A stretch of 64,000 bases of DNA, taken from assembly GCA_945860275.1 (NCBI GenBank), contig CAMAPN010000003.1, forward strand, positions 30,703 to 94,702, written 5' to 3'. This stretch comes from Bifidobacterium breve. Lineage in GTDB: Bacteria; Actinomycetota; Actinomycetes; Nanopelagicales; Nanopelagicaceae. The position numbers and the translations under genes were made by a program. The number at the start of each line of letters is the position of its first letter. Position 1 is the stretch's first letter. Positions 1-12,174 of this stretch are shown here, piece after piece. The notes beneath the pieces are model-generated. The model was not told the origin of the DNA. It ran no database searches and was given only the letters and a program-made list of their open reading frames with translations.

Positions 1-963
1 CGCGCAAAGCATGCCTTCATCTATATTCGTGGTGAAGTTACACACGTGACGCGACGATTATTACAAGCTATTGATGATGCGTATAAAGCAGGATTCCTTG
101 GTAAGAACATTTTGGGAACTGGATTTGATCTCGAACTGACGCTCCACATTGGTGCGGGCGCATATATCTGCGGTGAAGAGACGGCGCTTCTTGATTCACT
201 CGAAGGTTTCCGCGGTCAACCACGACTTCGCCCACCTTTCCCTGCAATTGCAGGTCTTTATGCCAGACCAACAGTGGTTAATAACGTCGAGTCAATCGCC
301 TCCGTTCCTGCAATCATTGAAAAAGGTGCAGAGTGGTTCGCATCCCTTGGCACAGAAAAGAGCAAAGGCTTCACTCTCTATTCGCTATCAGGCCACGTAA
401 ATAACCCGGGGCAATTTGAAGCGCCACTTGGCATCACACTTCGTGAGCTTCTTGATCTTGCAGGTGGAATTCGAACAGGTCACACTTTGAAATTCTGGAC
501 ACCAGGTGGATCGTCCACGCCTATTTTCACCGACGCACATCTAGATACACCCCTTGATTACGAATCAGTGAGCGCGGCAGGTTCGATGCTCGGTACCAAA
601 GCGCTACAAATCTTCGATGAAACTACTTGCGTGCTTCGTGCGGTACTTCGATGGACCGAGTTCTACAAGCATGAATCGTGTGGCAAGTGCACCCCTTGCC
701 GAGAAGGCACCTGGTGGTTGGTTCAGATTCTTCGCGACCTCGAGAATGGCAAAGGTAGTGAGGCAGATCTTGCCAAGCTGCTTGACCTTTGCGACAACCT
801 TTTGGGTCGTTCGTTCTGCGCTCTTGGTGATGGCGCAGCAAGTCCGATTATGTCCTCCATCAAATACTTCAGGGACGAGTACCTAGCGCATCTCACTCAC
901 GGTGGTTGTCCATTCGATCCAGTGGCATCAACGCTCTTCGCTTCAAGCAAGGTAGGTGCATAA
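1..963 (+). CDS. nuoF: NADH-quinone oxidoreductase subunit F (5' truncated)
   Basis: The reading frame is open from the first base of the window, so the 5' end lies upstream. The GTG at 46 proposed by the ORF track is internal. NuoF is the peripheral-arm subunit that binds FMN and the N3 [4Fe-4S] cluster and takes electrons from NADH. The fragment shows the glycine-rich [14 protein letters not shown] stretch, and near the C-terminus the cluster ligands [10 protein letters not shown] followed by a later Cys in [10 protein letters not shown]. It overlaps or abuts nuoG and heads an unbroken nuoF-G-H-I-J-K-L-M-N run, so it is part of the complex I operon. Identification is secure; only the N-terminal part is missing. 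Confidence 0.97.
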   Translation, partial: RAKHAFIYIRGEVTHVTRRLLQAIDDAYKAGFLGKNILGTGFDLELTLHIGAGAYICGEETALLDSLEGFRGQPRLRPPFPAIAGLYARPTVVNNVESIASVPAIIEKGAEWFASLGTEKSKGFTLYSLSGHVNNPGQFEAPLGITLRELLDLAGGIRTGHTLKFWTPGGSSTPIFTDAHLDTPLDYESVSAAGSMLGTKALQIFDETTCVLRAVLRWTEFYKHESCGKCTPCREGTWWLVQILRDLENGKGSEADLAKLLDLCDNLLGRSFCALGDGAASPIMSSIKYFRDEYLAHLTHGGCPFDPVASTLFASSKVGA

Positions 964-967
964 CTCA

Positions 968-3304
968 ATGACTGCCGTACAACCCCAAACAGATCAAATA
1001 ACGTTGACGATTGATGGATTTGAAGTAACCGTTCCGAAAGGCACGCTCGTTATTCGTGCAGCCGAGCAGTTGGGAATCCAAGTTCCGCGTTTTTGCGACC
1101 ATCCATTGCTTTCACCAGTTGGCGCCTGTCGTCAATGTTTGGTTTATATCGAGATCAATGGTCGTGCATTTCCAAAGCCGCAAGCTTCGTGCACTATTCC
1201 CGTTGAAAATGGCATGGTTGTAAAGACGCAACTCACCTCTGACGTCGCCCAAAAAGCGCAAGAAGGTGTAATGGAATTTCTCTTGGTCAATCATCCACTT
1301 GATTGCCCGGTCTGCGATAAGGGTGGCGAGTGCCCATTGCAGAACCAAGCCATGAGCAATGGTCGTGGTGAAAGTCGTTTTGAAGGAAAAAAGCGAACAT
1401 TCGAAAAGCCAATTCATATCTCTTCCCAAGTTTTACTCGACCGCGAGCGATGCATCCTTTGTGCACGTTGCACTCGATTCTCAAAAGAGATTGCTGGCGA
1501 TCCATTCATTGACATGGGTGAACGTGGCGCGCTCCAACAAGTCTCAATCTATGAGAAAGATCCGTTTGATTCGTACTTCTCTGGAAATACTGTACAAATT
1601 TGTCCAGTAGGTGCGCTCACTGGATCTGCATATCGATTCCGATCTCGACCATTCGATTTGATATCCACACCATCTGTCTGCGAACACTGCGCGTCAGGAT
1701 GTTCAATGCGAACCGATGTCCGTCGGAATAAGACGCTCCGTCGACTCGCTGGAAACGATCCAGAGGTAAACGAAGAGTGGAATTGCGATAAAGGTCGATG
1801 GGCGTTCCAATACACGATGGCAAAAGATCGAATCGCTGTGCCATTGATTCGTGAAAACGGAGTATTACGTGAGGCATCCTGGCCAGAAGCGTTAGCTGCA
1901 GCAGCTGCAGGTCTAAAAGGTAAGAAAGCTGGCGTGCTCGTTGGTGGCCGTACAACCGTTGAAGATGCATATGCTTATGCGAAATTTTCTCGAGTTGCTC
2001 TAGGAACTAATGACATTGATTTCCGCTCCCGTCCTCATAGTGCAGAGGAGCGCAACTTCCTAGCCAGCCACGTTGTTGGTTCAGCGGTGCGCTACAGCGA
2101 TATCGATCAAGCCGATCATGTTGTGCTCGTTGGTATTGAGCCTGAAGAGGAATCGCCAATTGTTTTCTTGAGAATACGCAAGCAAGTTCGTCAACGTGGT
2201 TTGGTCGTTACCGCAATCGCACCTTGGCAGACTCGAGGTTTTAAGAAGCTAGATGCGAAATATGTTGGTGTGGTTCCAGGAACCGAAGCGAGTGCGATTG
2301 CGCAATTAGCTCTGACGAGCGCATCTGTAATCGTCGTAGGCGAGCGACTCTGCGAATCTGCTGGTGCGCTATCTGCTGTGGCAGAGCTTGCTAGCAAGAG
2401 TGGTGCAAAGATTGCATGGGTGCCTCGTCGCGCTGGCGAACGCGGCGCACTTGAAGCTGGTGCGATTGGAAATCTACTTCCTGGTGGGCGTCCGATTTCA
2501 GATGCTGCTGCTCGAGTAGATGTCGCTGCGGCATGGTCTGTTGAGTCGCTACCGAGCGCAATTGGTTTGGATAGCACAGCAATACTTGCTGGCGCAGCAA
2601 GCGGTGCAATTGAAGCGCTTGTTGTAGGTGGTGTTGATCCTTTCGATATGCATGCTCCAGAAATTGCTGGCCTTGATAAGGCGTTCGTACTTTCGTTAGA
2701 AATGCGACCAAGTGCGATCACTGAACGAGCCGATGTCGTTCTTCCAATTGCTGCGGTAGTTGAGAAATCTGGTTCGTTTATGTCGTGGGAGGGCAGAGTT
2801 CGCGCCTTTGAGCAATCTGTTCCAGAGACCCCACATCACAGCGATCTCTATGTTCTCTCGCTTGTAGCAGAAGCGCTAGGCGCTCCACTTGGTTTCAGTA
2901 CAGTGAAAGGCGCCGCGAAGGAGTTTGGCACTTTAGCGAAATGGGATGGCGCGCGCGAAAGCTTTACTGCAACTACAGCATCTACAGCAGCCAGCTCCAC
3001 TGCGCTTGCAACCTGGCGTCAACTTCTCGATAACGGAACACTTCAAATTAACGAACCGAATCTCGCTGGAACTGCGCGAGCCGCTGTTGCTCGCATCAAT
3101 GCAGCATTTGCGAAATCACTTGCAGTTGTCAATGGTGATCTCATCACCATTTCAACAGATCGAGGCGCGCTCTCTCTTAACGTGGAGATTAGCGATGTCG
3201 TAGACAATGTCGTCTGGTTGCCCAGAAATGGAGTCGGTTCGCAATCACTTCGGATGCTCGGCGCCCTAAACGGTGCAGAAGTAAAAGTACGTAAGGGGCT
3301 ATGA
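968..3304 (+). CDS. nuoG: NADH-quinone oxidoreductase subunit G
   Basis: This is the large iron-sulfur subunit of complex I, with an N-terminal ferredoxin-like region and a molybdopterin-oxidoreductase-like body. Numbering from the track's GTG, the [2Fe-2S] ligands are C47, C58, C61 and C79. They are followed by the [14 protein letters not shown] box and two further cysteine groups, CILCARC...CPVGALT and CEHCASGC. The track starts at GTG 956, inside nuoF. I prefer ATG 968, four bases after the nuoF stop, because GGTAGGT lies about 10 nt upstream and the first four track residues are not family-like. Length (about 778 aa) is normal for actinobacteria. The 3' end overlaps nuoH by 4 nt (ATGA). 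Confidence 0.96.
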   Translation: MTAVQPQTDQITLTIDGFEVTVPKGTLVIRAAEQLGIQVPRFCDHPLLSPVGACRQCLVYIEINGRAFPKPQASCTIPVENGMVVKTQLTSDVAQKAQEGVMEFLLVNHPLDCPVCDKGGECPLQNQAMSNGRGESRFEGKKRTFEKPIHISSQVLLDRERCILCARCTRFSKEIAGDPFIDMGERGALQQVSIYEKDPFDSYFSGNTVQICPVGALTGSAYRFRSRPFDLISTPSVCEHCASGCSMRTDVRRNKTLRRLAGNDPEVNEEWNCDKGRWAFQYTMAKDRIAVPLIRENGVLREASWPEALAAAAAGLKGKKAGVLVGGRTTVEDAYAYAKFSRVALGTNDIDFRSRPHSAEERNFLASHVVGSAVRYSDIDQADHVVLVGIEPEEESPIVFLRIRKQVRQRGLVVTAIAPWQTRGFKKLDAKYVGVVPGTEASAIAQLALTSASVIVVGERLCESAGALSAVAELASKSGAKIAWVPRRAGERGALEAGAIGNLLPGGRPISDAAARVDVAAAWSVESLPSAIGLDSTAILAGAASGAIEALVVGGVDPFDMHAPEIAGLDKAFVLSLEMRPSAITERADVVLPIAAVVEKSGSFMSWEGRVRAFEQSVPETPHHSDLYVLSLVAEALGAPLGFSTVKGAAKEFGTLAKWDGARESFTATTASTAASSTALATWRQLLDNGTLQINEPNLAGTARAAVARINAAFAKSLAVVNGDLITISTDRGALSLNVEISDVVDNVVWLPRNGVGSQSLRMLGALNGAEVKVRKGL

Positions 3305-4557
3305 GAGAGATGACGAATATGAAAGATGCGATTCTGGATGATCCAGGTTGGCTCATCGCCATCAAAGGCCTTTTAGTATTCGTATTTTGCGTCGTATGTA
3401 CGCTGCTTGCTATCTGGTTTGAACGTCGGATTGTTGCTCGAATGCAGCTTCGCCTCGGACCTAATCGAGTCGGTAAGTTTGGGTTGCTGCAGAGTCTTGC
3501 CGATGGTGTGAAATTAGCTTTGAAGGAAGATCTCATTCCTGCTGCCGCCGATAAGTTGGTCTTTATCATCGCACCAATTATCAGCGCGACCACATGTTTC
3601 ATGGCTTTTGCAGTGATACCAATGAGCGGCCCAGTAAAAATGTTTGGCCAGGAGACCGCATTCCAACTCACTGATATACCAGTGGGCGTGCTTTATATCC
3701 TCTCGGTTGCATCAGTTGGCGTATACGGCATCGTGCTTGCGGGTTGGTCATCAGGTTCAACCTATCCATTACTAGGCGGACTGCGCTCCAGTGCGCAAGT
3801 AATCTCTTATGAAATCGCAATGGGCCTCTCGCTCGTTGCGGTCTTCTTATATGCCGGATCAATGTCCACAATCGATATTGTCGATGCGCAAGATCAGTTC
3901 TGGTATGCAGTCGTGCTCTTCCCTTCATTCATTATTTATGCAATCTCTATGGTGGGTGAAACTAACCGCGCACCTTTTGATTTGGCAGAAGCCGAAGGTG
4001 AGTTAGTTGGCGGTTTCCACACCGAGTACTCCTCACTGAAATTCGCACTCTTCTTCCTTGCCGAATATGTAAATATCGTTGGTGTTTCAGCGCTGGCCAC
4101 CACGCTCTTCCTTGGCGGTTATCACGCACCACCAGGACTTGGTTTCACTGAAAGCTGGCTAGGTGGCTGGTTCACCTTTATCTGGTTCTTCATCAAAGTC
4201 GTGCTCTTCTTCTTTGTCTTCGTATGGCTACGCGGAACGCTGCCACGACTTCGTTACGACCAATTCATGCAATTCGGTTGGAAGCTGCTGATTCCAGCAA
4301 ATATTGCGTGGATCATGATCGTTGCGGTTTTGCGCTACTTCACCATTAATGGCGCATCGCGAACATCAATTCTCATCTTCGGCGGCGCAGTGTTGGCGTT
4401 ATTCCTTCTTGGAAGTTCGCTTTATGAGCGCGCCAAGAGCAAGCGAATCACCGTCGATCAATCCGCCGTAGATGCGCCGGCTCCATATCCAGTGCCCGAG
4501 CTACCTATGAAGATTTCAACCTTTACAGTTCCAAGAGCGGAGCGCGAACGTGAGTGA
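3301..4557 (+). CDS. nuoH: NADH-quinone oxidoreductase subunit H
   Basis: NuoH is the membrane subunit at the junction of the peripheral and membrane arms, lining the quinone pocket. Family marks are [12 protein letters not shown] near residue 50, the cytoplasmic [20 protein letters not shown] loop in mid-protein, and about eight hydrophobic segments. The ATG at 3301 overlaps the nuoG stop and has AAGGGG just upstream. The C-terminus carries a roughly 40-residue hydrophilic tail rich in Pro, Val and charged residues; such tails are known in actinobacterial NuoH. It overlaps nuoI by 8 nt, which suggests translational coupling. Confidence 0.97.
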   Translation: MREMTNMKDAILDDPGWLIAIKGLLVFVFCVVCTLLAIWFERRIVARMQLRLGPNRVGKFGLLQSLADGVKLALKEDLIPAAADKLVFIIAPIISATTCFMAFAVIPMSGPVKMFGQETAFQLTDIPVGVLYILSVASVGVYGIVLAGWSSGSTYPLLGGLRSSAQVISYEIAMGLSLVAVFLYAGSMSTIDIVDAQDQFWYAVVLFPSFIIYAISMVGETNRAPFDLAEAEGELVGGFHTEYSSLKFALFFLAEYVNIVGVSALATTLFLGGYHAPPGLGFTESWLGGWFTFIWFFIKVVLFFFVFVWLRGTLPRLRYDQFMQFGWKLLIPANIAWIMIVAVLRYFTINGASRTSILIFGGAVLALFLLGSSLYERAKSKRITVDQSAVDAPAPYPVPELPMKISTFTVPRAERERE

Positions 4558-5152
4558 GTTAGAGCCAAAGCGCGCCATTGATGGCGCCGCAGAAGAATCA
4601 ATCCACATTCCGATTGATGGTCCCGCACCACTTTTTACCCAACTCAAGGGTTTCTGGACGACCTTTGCTGCTCAATTCAAGAAGGTCACCACAGTTGAGT
4701 ACCCAGAAGTCAAAGAACCGACCGCGCCCAGGTTTCATGGTCGACATCAACTAAATCGCCATCCTGATGGACTTGAGAAGTGCATCGGTTGCGAGTTGTG
4801 CGCGTGGGCATGTCCTGCAGATGCAATTTATGTCGAAGGCGCCGAGAACACTGATGACCAGCGATATTCGCCGGGTGAGCGTTACGGCAAGGTTTATCAA
4901 ATCAATTATCTACGGTGCATCTTCTGTGGGTTATGTATCGAGGCGTGCCCAACTCGCGCGCTTACGATGACTAACGAGTATGAATTAGCGGATGACTCAC
5001 GTAAGAAATTGATTTTCGAGAAAGAAGATCTGCTCGCTCCGCTTCGTAGCGGAATGTTGCAGCCGCCGCATCCTTATTACCCAGGCACCGATGACCAGGA
5101 TTATTACCACGGACGAGTAACCGAGGCACATCCGTCACAGGAGCAAAAGTGA
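4550..5152 (+). CDS. nuoI: NADH-quinone oxidoreductase subunit I
   Basis: NuoI is the small ferredoxin-like subunit carrying clusters N6a and N6b, which pass electrons towards N2 and the quinone. Both CxxCxxCxxxCP motifs are intact: [12 protein letters not shown] and [12 protein letters not shown]. The start is GTG, inside the nuoH tail. The first ~60 residues form a poorly conserved N-terminal segment before the family core begins near [11 protein letters not shown]. It overlaps nuoJ by 4 nt (GTGA). Length (200 aa) is normal. Confidence 0.97.
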   Translation: MSELEPKRAIDGAAEESIHIPIDGPAPLFTQLKGFWTTFAAQFKKVTTVEYPEVKEPTAPRFHGRHQLNRHPDGLEKCIGCELCAWACPADAIYVEGAENTDDQRYSPGERYGKVYQINYLRCIFCGLCIEACPTRALTMTNEYELADDSRKKLIFEKEDLLAPLRSGMLQPPHPYYPGTDDQDYYHGRVTEAHPSQEQK

Positions 5153-5949
5153 ATATCGCCGCAATCGTAAATAACCAAACGCAATCTCCCGAAGCGGTGC
5201 TCTTCTTCATTCTCGCGCCGATTATGGTTCTTGCAGCGCTAGGAATGCTGGTTGTGAAGAAAGCCGTGCACTCTGCGCTGTTGCTAGCGGTAGTGATGGT
5301 TGGGCTTGCAATCTTCTACATCGCAAATGAAGCGCCGTTCTTAGGCATTGTCCAAGTCGTTGTGTACACCGGCGCCGTGATGATGCTCTTCCTCTTTATT
5401 TTGATGTTAGTGGGCGTCGATTCTTCAGATTCAATTGAAGAGACCATCAAGGGCCAGCGTATTGGTGGCGTTCTCGGTTCAGTTGGTGTTGGTTTTCTGT
5501 TGATCTCGTTACTTAGTCGAGCTGAGTTGGGCCAAGATTATGTTGGCCTTGATTTGATTAATAGCGAAGGCAACGTTCAGTCTATCGCTAAGGTGCTCTT
5601 TACTCGCTACGTTTGGGCATTCGAAGTTATTTCTGCACTTTTGATTACCGCAGCGCTTGGCGCAATGGTGTTAGCTCATCGCGAGCGAATCTTGCCACGT
5701 AAGAGTCAGCGCGAATTAGCGGCAGAGCGGGTACGGCAAACCTCTATTCCGGTCGCAGGGCTTCCTGGGCCAGGTACGTACGCGCAACATAACGCGGTTG
5801 ATATTCCTGCGCTCCTACCTGATGGCTCTCCATCCGATGCATCTGTCTCGAAAGTCATTGCTGCTCGTGGTGAATTAGCTAATCCAGCAAACTTCCGAAT
5901 GAAAGAGAGCAATGGGAATAGCGCAAATGGCGAAGCAGGGGAGGAGTAG
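5149..5949 (+). CDS. nuoJ: NADH-quinone oxidoreductase subunit J
   Basis: NuoJ is a membrane-arm subunit with five expected transmembrane helices. The first ~170 residues are hydrophobic and contain the family segment [20 protein letters not shown], whose flexible helix takes part in coupling. The GTG start overlaps nuoI by 4 nt. Residues ~180-266 form a hydrophilic C-terminal extension (Pro, Ala and Ser rich, ending in Glu), longer than in E. coli but seen in actinobacterial NuoJ. Its function is unknown to me. Confidence 0.95.
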   Translation: MNIAAIVNNQTQSPEAVLFFILAPIMVLAALGMLVVKKAVHSALLLAVVMVGLAIFYIANEAPFLGIVQVVVYTGAVMMLFLFILMLVGVDSSDSIEETIKGQRIGGVLGSVGVGFLLISLLSRAELGQDYVGLDLINSEGNVQSIAKVLFTRYVWAFEVISALLITAALGAMVLAHRERILPRKSQRELAAERVRQTSIPVAGLPGPGTYAQHNAVDIPALLPDGSPSDASVSKVIAARGELANPANFRMKESNGNSANGEAGEE

Positions 5950-5955
5950 TCGAAC

Positions 5956-6255
5956 ATGTCACTAGATAACTACCTCTACCTCTCTGCGCTGCTTTTTACT
6001 ATTGGCGCCGCCGGAGTACTTATTCGACGTAACGCAATCGTTGTTTTCATGTGTATTGAATTAATGCTTAATGCGTCGAATCTAGCGTTTGTCACTTTCT
6101 CGCGAATGCATGGCAATATCGATGGCCAGCTCTTCGCTTTCTTCACGATGGTCGTTGCTGCTTGTGAAGTAGTTGTTGGCCTGGCAATTATCGTCACCAT
6201 CTACCGCTCTCGTCGCTCTGCTTCCGTTGACGATGCGAGATTGTTGAAGCTCTAA
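5956..6255 (+). CDS. nuoK: NADH-quinone oxidoreductase subunit K
   Basis: NuoK is a 99-residue, three-helix antiporter-like membrane subunit. The buried glutamates important for proton transfer are present: Glu in [12 protein letters not shown] and Glu in [14 protein letters not shown] strong GGGGAGGAG ribosome site precedes the ATG. Its stop overlaps the nuoL start (TAATG). Length and motifs match the family exactly. Confidence 0.97.
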   Translation: MSLDNYLYLSALLFTIGAAGVLIRRNAIVVFMCIELMLNASNLAFVTFSRMHGNIDGQLFAFFTMVVAACEVVVGLAIIVTIYRSRRSASVDDARLLKL

Positions 6256-8168
6256 TGAACGGAACCTCACAGATGCTCGTTTATCTCATCGCAATTCCGC
6301 TCTTCAGCGCGGCTTTCTTATTGCTAGGTGGCCGTGCGCTCGACAAGGTTGGTCACATCATTGGCACCCTTGCATCATCGGCAGCCTTTGTCATCGGCCT
6401 CCTTGAATTCTTTGCGATGCTCGGCCGAGCTCCTGAGAATCGGGGCGTAACCCAGCGCCTCTTCACCTGGATTGAAGTGGGAAATTTCAACGTTGGCGCA
6501 TCGCTCTTTCTCGATCAACTCTCCATGTGCTTTGTTCTGCTCATTACGGGCGTTGGCACGTTGATTCACATCTATTCAATCGCCTACATGTCGCACGATC
6601 ACGATCGTCGCCGCTTCTTCGCGTTTCTCAATCTCTTTATCGCCGCAATGTTGCTCTTGGTGCTCGGTGATTCCTACTTAAGTCTCTATGTAGGTTGGGA
6701 AGGCGTTGGCCTTGCCTCCTACCTACTTATCGGTTTCTGGAATCAGAAGCCGGCATATGCCACTGCCGCGAAGAAAGCATTCGTAGCCAATCGCGTCGGC
6801 GATGTCGGACTTTCACTCGCCGTCATGATCGCTTTCGTTCAATTCGGCTCGGTCTCATTTAGCGGAGTCGCTGAGGGAGTCGAAGCAGGAAAGGCAAGCT
6901 CATTAGCACTTAACTGTCTTGGTGCGGCGCTTTTGCTCGCAGCAGTTGGTAAGTCAGCGCAATTCCCGCTCCAAGCATGGCTTGGCGATGCGATGGCGGG
7001 ACCTACGCCCGTTTCGGCGCTCATTCACGCAGCAACGATGGTTACCGCAGGCGTTTACCTGATCTCTCGTTCACATTTTGTTTTCGATGTTGCCACCATT
7101 GCGCAGACGTTAGTTCTAATCGTCGGTGCAATCACGCTCCTCTTTGGCGCCATTATCGGTATGGCAAAAGATGACATCAAAAAAGCGCTCGCAGCATCAA
7201 CAATGTCCCAGATTGGCTACATGATTCTTGCAACAGGCCTTGGGCCAGTTGGATATGCATTCGCGATGATGCACTTGCTCACACACGGTTTCTTCAAAGC
7301 GGGAATGTTCCTCGGTGCAGGTTCAGTTATGCATGGCATGAATGATGAAGTGGATATGCGCAAATACGGCGCACTCCGAAAATACATGCCGATCACATTT
7401 GTAACTTTCGGACTTGGCTATCTAGCGATTATCGGCGTACCACCGTTCGCAGGCTTCTACTCGAAAGATAAAATTATTGAAATCGCTCTGGATGCGGGAG
7501 GCGCCAAGGGAATCATTCTTGGTTCCATCACACTCCTTGGTGCAGCAATAACAGCGTTTTATATGTCACGAGTGATGTTGATGACCTTCTTTGGAAGCAA
7601 GCGCTGGGATGCCGGAACGCACCCACATGAATCTCCGTCGTTGATGACTATTCCGATGATCATCCTTGCAATCGGATCAGTAACTGCAGGCTTTATCTTT
7701 AATATGGGCGATCGATTTGTGAAGTTCTTGGAACCGGTCTTTCATAGCGAACACGGTGGACACGGCGAGAAAGCGCATTTGCTCCCACCGATTGTTGTCT
7801 CTGCGTTAGCGCTAACTGCTGTGGCTATTGGTGTTTCGATTGCCATCGCAAAGTATGGTCGAGGAAAAGAGATTCCAACAGTGGCACCAAGTGACGTTTC
7901 AGTGTGGACGAAGGTTGCCCGTCGCGACCTTCTTCAAGATGATCTCAACGAAGCGCTCTTCATGCGCCCTGGCCAAGAACTGACAAAAGCGCTGGCCATC
8001 GTCGATGAGAAAGTCATTGATGGTGCGGTCCGAGGCGTGGGTTCACTTACCCTTGATGTGGCCAGTGGCGTGCGTAAGACACAAACTGGATTTGTTCGCT
8101 CGTATGCGCTCTGGATTGTTGTCGGCGCGCTGGCGATTCTCGCAGCGATTACGTTGGTGACGCTATGA
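6255..8168 (+). CDS. nuoL: NADH-quinone oxidoreductase subunit L
   Basis: NuoL is the distal antiporter-like proton-pumping subunit, 637 aa with about 16 helices. Recognisable family stretches include [39 protein letters not shown] and the [19 protein letters not shown] segment with its key lysine. The long C-terminal amphipathic helix followed by a last membrane anchor is also visible ([14 protein letters not shown] onwards). The start overlaps nuoK by one base and the stop overlaps nuoM by 4 nt. Confidence 0.97.
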   Translation: MNGTSQMLVYLIAIPLFSAAFLLLGGRALDKVGHIIGTLASSAAFVIGLLEFFAMLGRAPENRGVTQRLFTWIEVGNFNVGASLFLDQLSMCFVLLITGVGTLIHIYSIAYMSHDHDRRRFFAFLNLFIAAMLLLVLGDSYLSLYVGWEGVGLASYLLIGFWNQKPAYATAAKKAFVANRVGDVGLSLAVMIAFVQFGSVSFSGVAEGVEAGKASSLALNCLGAALLLAAVGKSAQFPLQAWLGDAMAGPTPVSALIHAATMVTAGVYLISRSHFVFDVATIAQTLVLIVGAITLLFGAIIGMAKDDIKKALAASTMSQIGYMILATGLGPVGYAFAMMHLLTHGFFKAGMFLGAGSVMHGMNDEVDMRKYGALRKYMPITFVTFGLGYLAIIGVPPFAGFYSKDKIIEIALDAGGAKGIILGSITLLGAAITAFYMSRVMLMTFFGSKRWDAGTHPHESPSLMTIPMIILAIGSVTAGFIFNMGDRFVKFLEPVFHSEHGGHGEKAHLLPPIVVSALALTAVAIGVSIAIAKYGRGKEIPTVAPSDVSVWTKVARRDLLQDDLNEALFMRPGQELTKALAIVDEKVIDGAVRGVGSLTLDVASGVRKTQTGFVRSYALWIVVGALAILAAITLVTL

Positions 8169-9664
8169 GTTCGTTGACGATTCTTGGCTTACTCCCATTA
8201 ATTGGAAGCCTCGCGCTTTTCTTACTACCAAAAGAGCGTGAGTTGCTCGCGAAGCAAGTTGCCCTCGGCATATCAACGGTCGTTGCTATCGCAGGGCTTT
8301 TGCTGGCAACGTCATTCGATCGTGGCCAAGTTGGTTTCCAATTCGTCGAGAAGTATTCATGGATTCCCGCGTTCGGTATTAATTACGGCCTTGGTGTTGA
8401 TGGCATGGCGCTCTTACTTATTTTACTCGCGCTCATCCTTACGCCAATTGTCATTCTCGCTTGCTGGAATGAGGCAGAAGGTGGCCGTTGGAGCGTGAAG
8501 ACATTCTTCGCCCTCTTGCTCATTCTTGAGACGATGATGGTGGGCGTTTTCGCTGCAACCGACATCTTCCTCTTCTATCTCTTCTTCGAAGCGATGCTCA
8601 TTCCGGTTTATTTCTTAATTGGTGGATACGGTTCTGGCGAGCGCGCTGCAGCGGCAGTGAAGTTCCTGCTGTACTCGCTCTTTGGTGGCTTGCTGATGCT
8701 TGCATCAATAATCGGTCTGTACGTTGTCAGCGGTGATCAACTTGGGGCCTCAACCTTTGATGTCACTGAGCTCTCGAAACTCAGCCTCAATAATCAGACT
8801 GAAATTTTGCTATTCCTTGGCTTCTTCATCGCGTTCGCTATCAAAGCGCCGCTCTGGCCATTTCATACCTGGCTCCCTGATGCAGCGAAAGCTGCTACCC
8901 CAGGAACCTCTGTCCTTCTCCTTGGTGTGCTCGACAAGGTAGGCACCTACGGAATGATCCGCTTCTGTCTTACTCTCTTCCCAGACGCATCGAAGCAACT
9001 TGGGCCAACGATCATCGTGCTCTCATTGATTTCGATCTTCTATGGCGCTTTCCTTGCGATTTGGCAGAGTAATGGCGATATCAAACGATTGATTTCCTAC
9101 ACATCCATTTCGCACTTCGGTTTTATCACCCTAGGAATCTTTGCTTTCACCGCTCAAGGTCAATCCGGATCGATCCTTTATATGGTCAATCATGGGTTCT
9201 CGACTGCGGCGCTCTTCCTCATCGCTGGTTGGATGATTGCGCGTCGGAACTCCTCCAAAGTTCAAGATTTTGGTGGCTTGCAACGAGTCACACCACTTAT
9301 GGCGTGGTCGTTCTTCATCGCAGGCCTATCGAGTTTGGCCCTACCTGGGCTCTCCTCGTTTGTCAGTGAATTCTTAGTTCTTGTTGGGACATTCGTTCAC
9401 TATCCGGTGGCTGCAGTTATTGGAACGCTCGGCATCATTCTCGCTGCGCTATATATCTTGATTCCGGTGCAACGTGCTCTTCATGGCCCGACAACGCCAG
9501 GTAACGAGAATCTGAAAGATTTGAATGTGCGGGAGAAGATTGCGATAGCTCCGGTAATCGCGCTAATTATCTTCTTTGGTTTCTTTCCGCAGATTCTCTT
9601 GAATGTCATTAATCCTGGAGCGCAAGCCTCAGTTTCTGCTCTCAACATAGGAGGAGATAAGTGA
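8165..9664 (+). CDS. nuoM: NADH-quinone oxidoreductase subunit M
   Basis: NuoM is the middle antiporter-like proton-pumping subunit, 499 aa and strongly hydrophobic. Family segments are [20 protein letters not shown] (with the conserved Glu), [24 protein letters not shown] and [19 protein letters not shown]. The ATGA overlap with nuoL and the 4-nt overlap with nuoN support one transcript. Confidence 0.97.
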   Translation: MSSLTILGLLPLIGSLALFLLPKERELLAKQVALGISTVVAIAGLLLATSFDRGQVGFQFVEKYSWIPAFGINYGLGVDGMALLLILLALILTPIVILACWNEAEGGRWSVKTFFALLLILETMMVGVFAATDIFLFYLFFEAMLIPVYFLIGGYGSGERAAAAVKFLLYSLFGGLLMLASIIGLYVVSGDQLGASTFDVTELSKLSLNNQTEILLFLGFFIAFAIKAPLWPFHTWLPDAAKAATPGTSVLLLGVLDKVGTYGMIRFCLTLFPDASKQLGPTIIVLSLISIFYGAFLAIWQSNGDIKRLISYTSISHFGFITLGIFAFTAQGQSGSILYMVNHGFSTAALFLIAGWMIARRNSSKVQDFGGLQRVTPLMAWSFFIAGLSSLALPGLSSFVSEFLVLVGTFVHYPVAAVIGTLGIILAALYILIPVQRALHGPTTPGNENLKDLNVREKIAIAPVIALIIFFGFFPQILLNVINPGAQASVSALNIGGDK

Positions 9665-11181
9665 TAACCGCTCCGAAGATTGAATATGGGGCGCTCGCCC
9701 CAGTACTCATCGTTCTCGCTTGTGCCGTCCTTGCTGTCTTAGTTGAAGCGTTTGTATCTCGTCGCCAGCGATATGTCGTGCAAACTTCTCTGAGCTTTGC
9801 TGCAATCGCGCTAGGTTTCCTTGCAGTTCTACTCAATAAAGATGTTTCTGGTCGATTTGCTGAAGGAGCAGTTGCAGTCGATGGCGTAACGGTCATCCTG
9901 CAGGGCACAATCTTGATTTTTGCGCTCCTTGGATTGTTATTGATTGCCGAGCGTGGCTTCCAATCTTTCACCGCACAAGCCTCTGCGCTTCCTGGCTCTG
10001 CAGACGAGCAACGCGCGTTAGCGTCTGGTTTGCAACAGACTGAAGTCTTTCCATTAACGCTCTTTGCTGTAGGTGGAGCGTTACTCTTTCCTGCGGCAAA
10101 CGATCTCATCACGCTCTTTGTCGCGTTAGAAGTTCTCTCGCTTCCACTTTATTTAATGGCAGGTTTGTCGCAACGTCGCCGCTTGCTCTCGCAAGAAGCA
10201 GGGTTGAAGTACTTCCTCCTTGGCGCTTTCTCATCTGCCTTCTTTCTCTTTGGCTCCGCATTCCTCTATGGCTATGCCGGCACCACCACATTCGAAGGAA
10301 TTAAGAGCGTGATTCGAGCCTCGCCAGGAAATGACATGTACCTGATGGTGGGGCTATCAATGCTTACCGTTGGTTTACTCTTCAAAGTTTCCGCTGCTCC
10401 ATTCCACTCATGGACTCCAGATGTCTATCAAGGAGCGCCAACGCCAATTACAGCATTTATGGCTGCGGTAACGAAGGTGGCTGCCTTCGGAGCTATCCTG
10501 CGGATCTTTTACTCAACCATTGGTGGCATGGTCTGGACATGGCGCCCAGTGTTCGTGGTCGTCTCGATTCTCACGATGGCTGTTGGAACAATCATCGCGA
10601 TTGCCCAGAAGGATGTGAAGCGCGTCCTTGCCTACTCTGCGATTGCACACTCTGGATTCTTACTTACTGGAATTGTGGCCTTCAACAAATCTGGTCTAGA
10701 TGCAACGTTGCTTTATCTTGCGACCTATGGCTTCACAACGCTTGGAACTTTCGCGGTAGTGACGCTTGTTCGTGATGCTGGCGGAGAGGTGACCGACCTC
10801 AATCGCTGGAGCGGCCTTGGAAAACGCTCTCCGTTAATTGCGGGAATCTTTACCCTTTTCTTGCTTGCACTCGCTGGTATCCCACTTACCTCAGGCTTTA
10901 TTGGAAAGTTTGCGATTTTCTCAGCAGCCTACGAGAGCGGCAATATCTCAGTGGTAATTGCTGGCGTGCTTGCATCAGCAGTCGCCGCGTTCTTCTACAT
11001 TCGAATTGTGGTCTTGATGTACTTCAACGATCCGCAAGAAGATGGCACATCGGTTGTCATTCCATCGCCAGTGACCGCGTTGACCATTGGTATTTGTGCG
11101 GTCGCTACCTTGGTACTTGGCATCTTCCCGCAGCCAGTGATCAATATGATCAACTCTCTGGCAACTTTCGTTGCTGGATAG
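9661..11181 (+). CDS. nuoN: NADH-quinone oxidoreductase subunit N
   Basis: NuoN is the proximal antiporter-like subunit of the membrane arm, 506 aa. Diagnostic segments are FVALEVLSLPLYLMAGL (conserved Glu), KVSAAPFHSWTPDVYQGAPTP and QKDVKRVLAYSAIAHSGFLL. The GTG start is preceded by a near-perfect AGGAGGAG ribosome site inside the nuoM tail. It is the last nuo gene, and a polyprenyl synthase starts 9 nt later on the same strand. Confidence 0.97.
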   Translation: MITAPKIEYGALAPVLIVLACAVLAVLVEAFVSRRQRYVVQTSLSFAAIALGFLAVLLNKDVSGRFAEGAVAVDGVTVILQGTILIFALLGLLLIAERGFQSFTAQASALPGSADEQRALASGLQQTEVFPLTLFAVGGALLFPAANDLITLFVALEVLSLPLYLMAGLSQRRRLLSQEAGLKYFLLGAFSSAFFLFGSAFLYGYAGTTTFEGIKSVIRASPGNDMYLMVGLSMLTVGLLFKVSAAPFHSWTPDVYQGAPTPITAFMAAVTKVAAFGAILRIFYSTIGGMVWTWRPVFVVVSILTMAVGTIIAIAQKDVKRVLAYSAIAHSGFLLTGIVAFNKSGLDATLLYLATYGFTTLGTFAVVTLVRDAGGEVTDLNRWSGLGKRSPLIAGIFTLFLLALAGIPLTSGFIGKFAIFSAAYESGNISVVIAGVLASAVAAFFYIRIVVLMYFNDPQEDGTSVVIPSPVTALTIGICAVATLVLGIFPQPVINMINSLATFVAG

Positions 11182-11190
11182 CGACTACTA

Positions 11191-12174
11191 GTGGTTAGCC
11201 TGCCATCGCTCTCACCAGAGGTTGAGCGCGAATTAAGTGCGCGTATGGATGCGGTGGAGCGCTTCTTATTCGATCATGCAGCGGGTGAATTTCCTTTTGC
11301 CACGGAAACATCGCGCCACCTGATCTCTGCAGGTGGAAAGCGCTTTCGTCCGATGCTCACGCTGCTTGCCTCAAATTATGGTGATCCGACCCGAGAAGAA
11401 ATCATCAAAGCAGCTGTCGTAGTTGAACTTACCCATCTAGCAACGCTCTATCACGACGATGTGATGGATGAAGCGCCCCTGCGTCGCGGTGTAGAGAGTG
11501 CGAATAAGCGATGGGGAAATTCGGTTGCTATTCTCACCGGTGATTACCTCTTTGCAAAGTCTTCACTACTACTTGCTGATCTAGGTCCTGATGCTGTTCG
11601 TCATCAGGCAATGACTTTTGAGCGTCTAGTAGTTGGTCAGATTATGGAGACGCAAGGGCCGCAAGGTGGCATGGATCGCTTGGCGCATTACATCAAAGTG
11701 GTTACTGAGAAGACTGGTTCGCTCTTTGGCCTCTGTGCTCGGTATGGCGGGTATCTCTCCGGAGCGAAGCCTGAGATTGTGGAGACGTTAGTTCGATTTA
11801 GCGAAGAACTCGGCATCGCCTTCCAACTTGCTGATGATGTGATCGATATTGAAAGCTCATCGAATCAATCAGGTAAGACACCAGGAACTGATCTTCGAGA
11901 GGGCGTCCCAACGCTTGTTACTTTATTAGTGCAACAGATGGGGCTAGCAAGCGATACGCGATTACTTGAATTGTTATCGGGTCCAATCCTTGATGAGAGC
12001 GATGTCGAGTTCGCACTCCAAGCCCTTCGCGAGCATGAAGCGTTACACGAGGCAAAGCGAATCACAATGCAATATGCCGAAAGTGCGCGGAAGATGCTTT
12101 CGACGCTACCTCTTAATGGCACTACAGAGGGGCTGTTAGGCCTGTGTGATGCCCTGGTCTCCAGGTCTGCCTGA
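11191..12174 (+). CDS. Polyprenyl diphosphate synthase (trans-isoprenyl, FPP/GGPP/HepPP type)
   Basis: This 327-aa enzyme condenses isopentenyl diphosphate units into a long trans-polyprenyl diphosphate. Both aspartate-rich motifs are present: DDVMD at residues 89-93 and DDVID in the second half, followed by the lysine of SGKTPGTDL. Chain length cannot be read from the sequence. The position right behind nuoN, as in other actinobacteria, suggests it makes the side chain of the quinone used by complex I, probably menaquinone; this is inference. The start is GTG, 9 nt after nuoN and without a convincing ribosome site. The gene ends tail to tail with rarD, with a 39-nt overlap. Confidence 0.9.
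   Translation: MVSLPSLSPEVERELSARMDAVERFLFDHAAGEFPFATETSRHLISAGGKRFRPMLTLLASNYGDPTREEIIKAAVVVELTHLATLYHDDVMDEAPLRRGVESANKRWGNSVAILTGDYLFAKSSLLLADLGPDAVRHQAMTFERLVVGQIMETQGPQGGMDRLAHYIKVVTEKTGSLFGLCARYGGYLSGAKPEIVETLVRFSEELGIAFQLADDVIDIESSSNQSGKTPGTDLREGVPTLVTLLVQQMGLASDTRLLELLSGPILDESDVEFALQALREHEALHEAKRITMQYAESARKMLSTLPLNGTTEGLLGLCDALVSRSA

Noticed and set aside
2191-2721. 176-aa minus-strand ORF inside nuoG
   Set aside because: Fully antisense to a well-conserved NuoG region; Ala/Ser/Pro-rich composition typical of a codon shadow.
3189-3671. 160-aa minus-strand ORF across the nuoG-nuoH junction
   Set aside because: Shadow of two conserved genes; no start signals.
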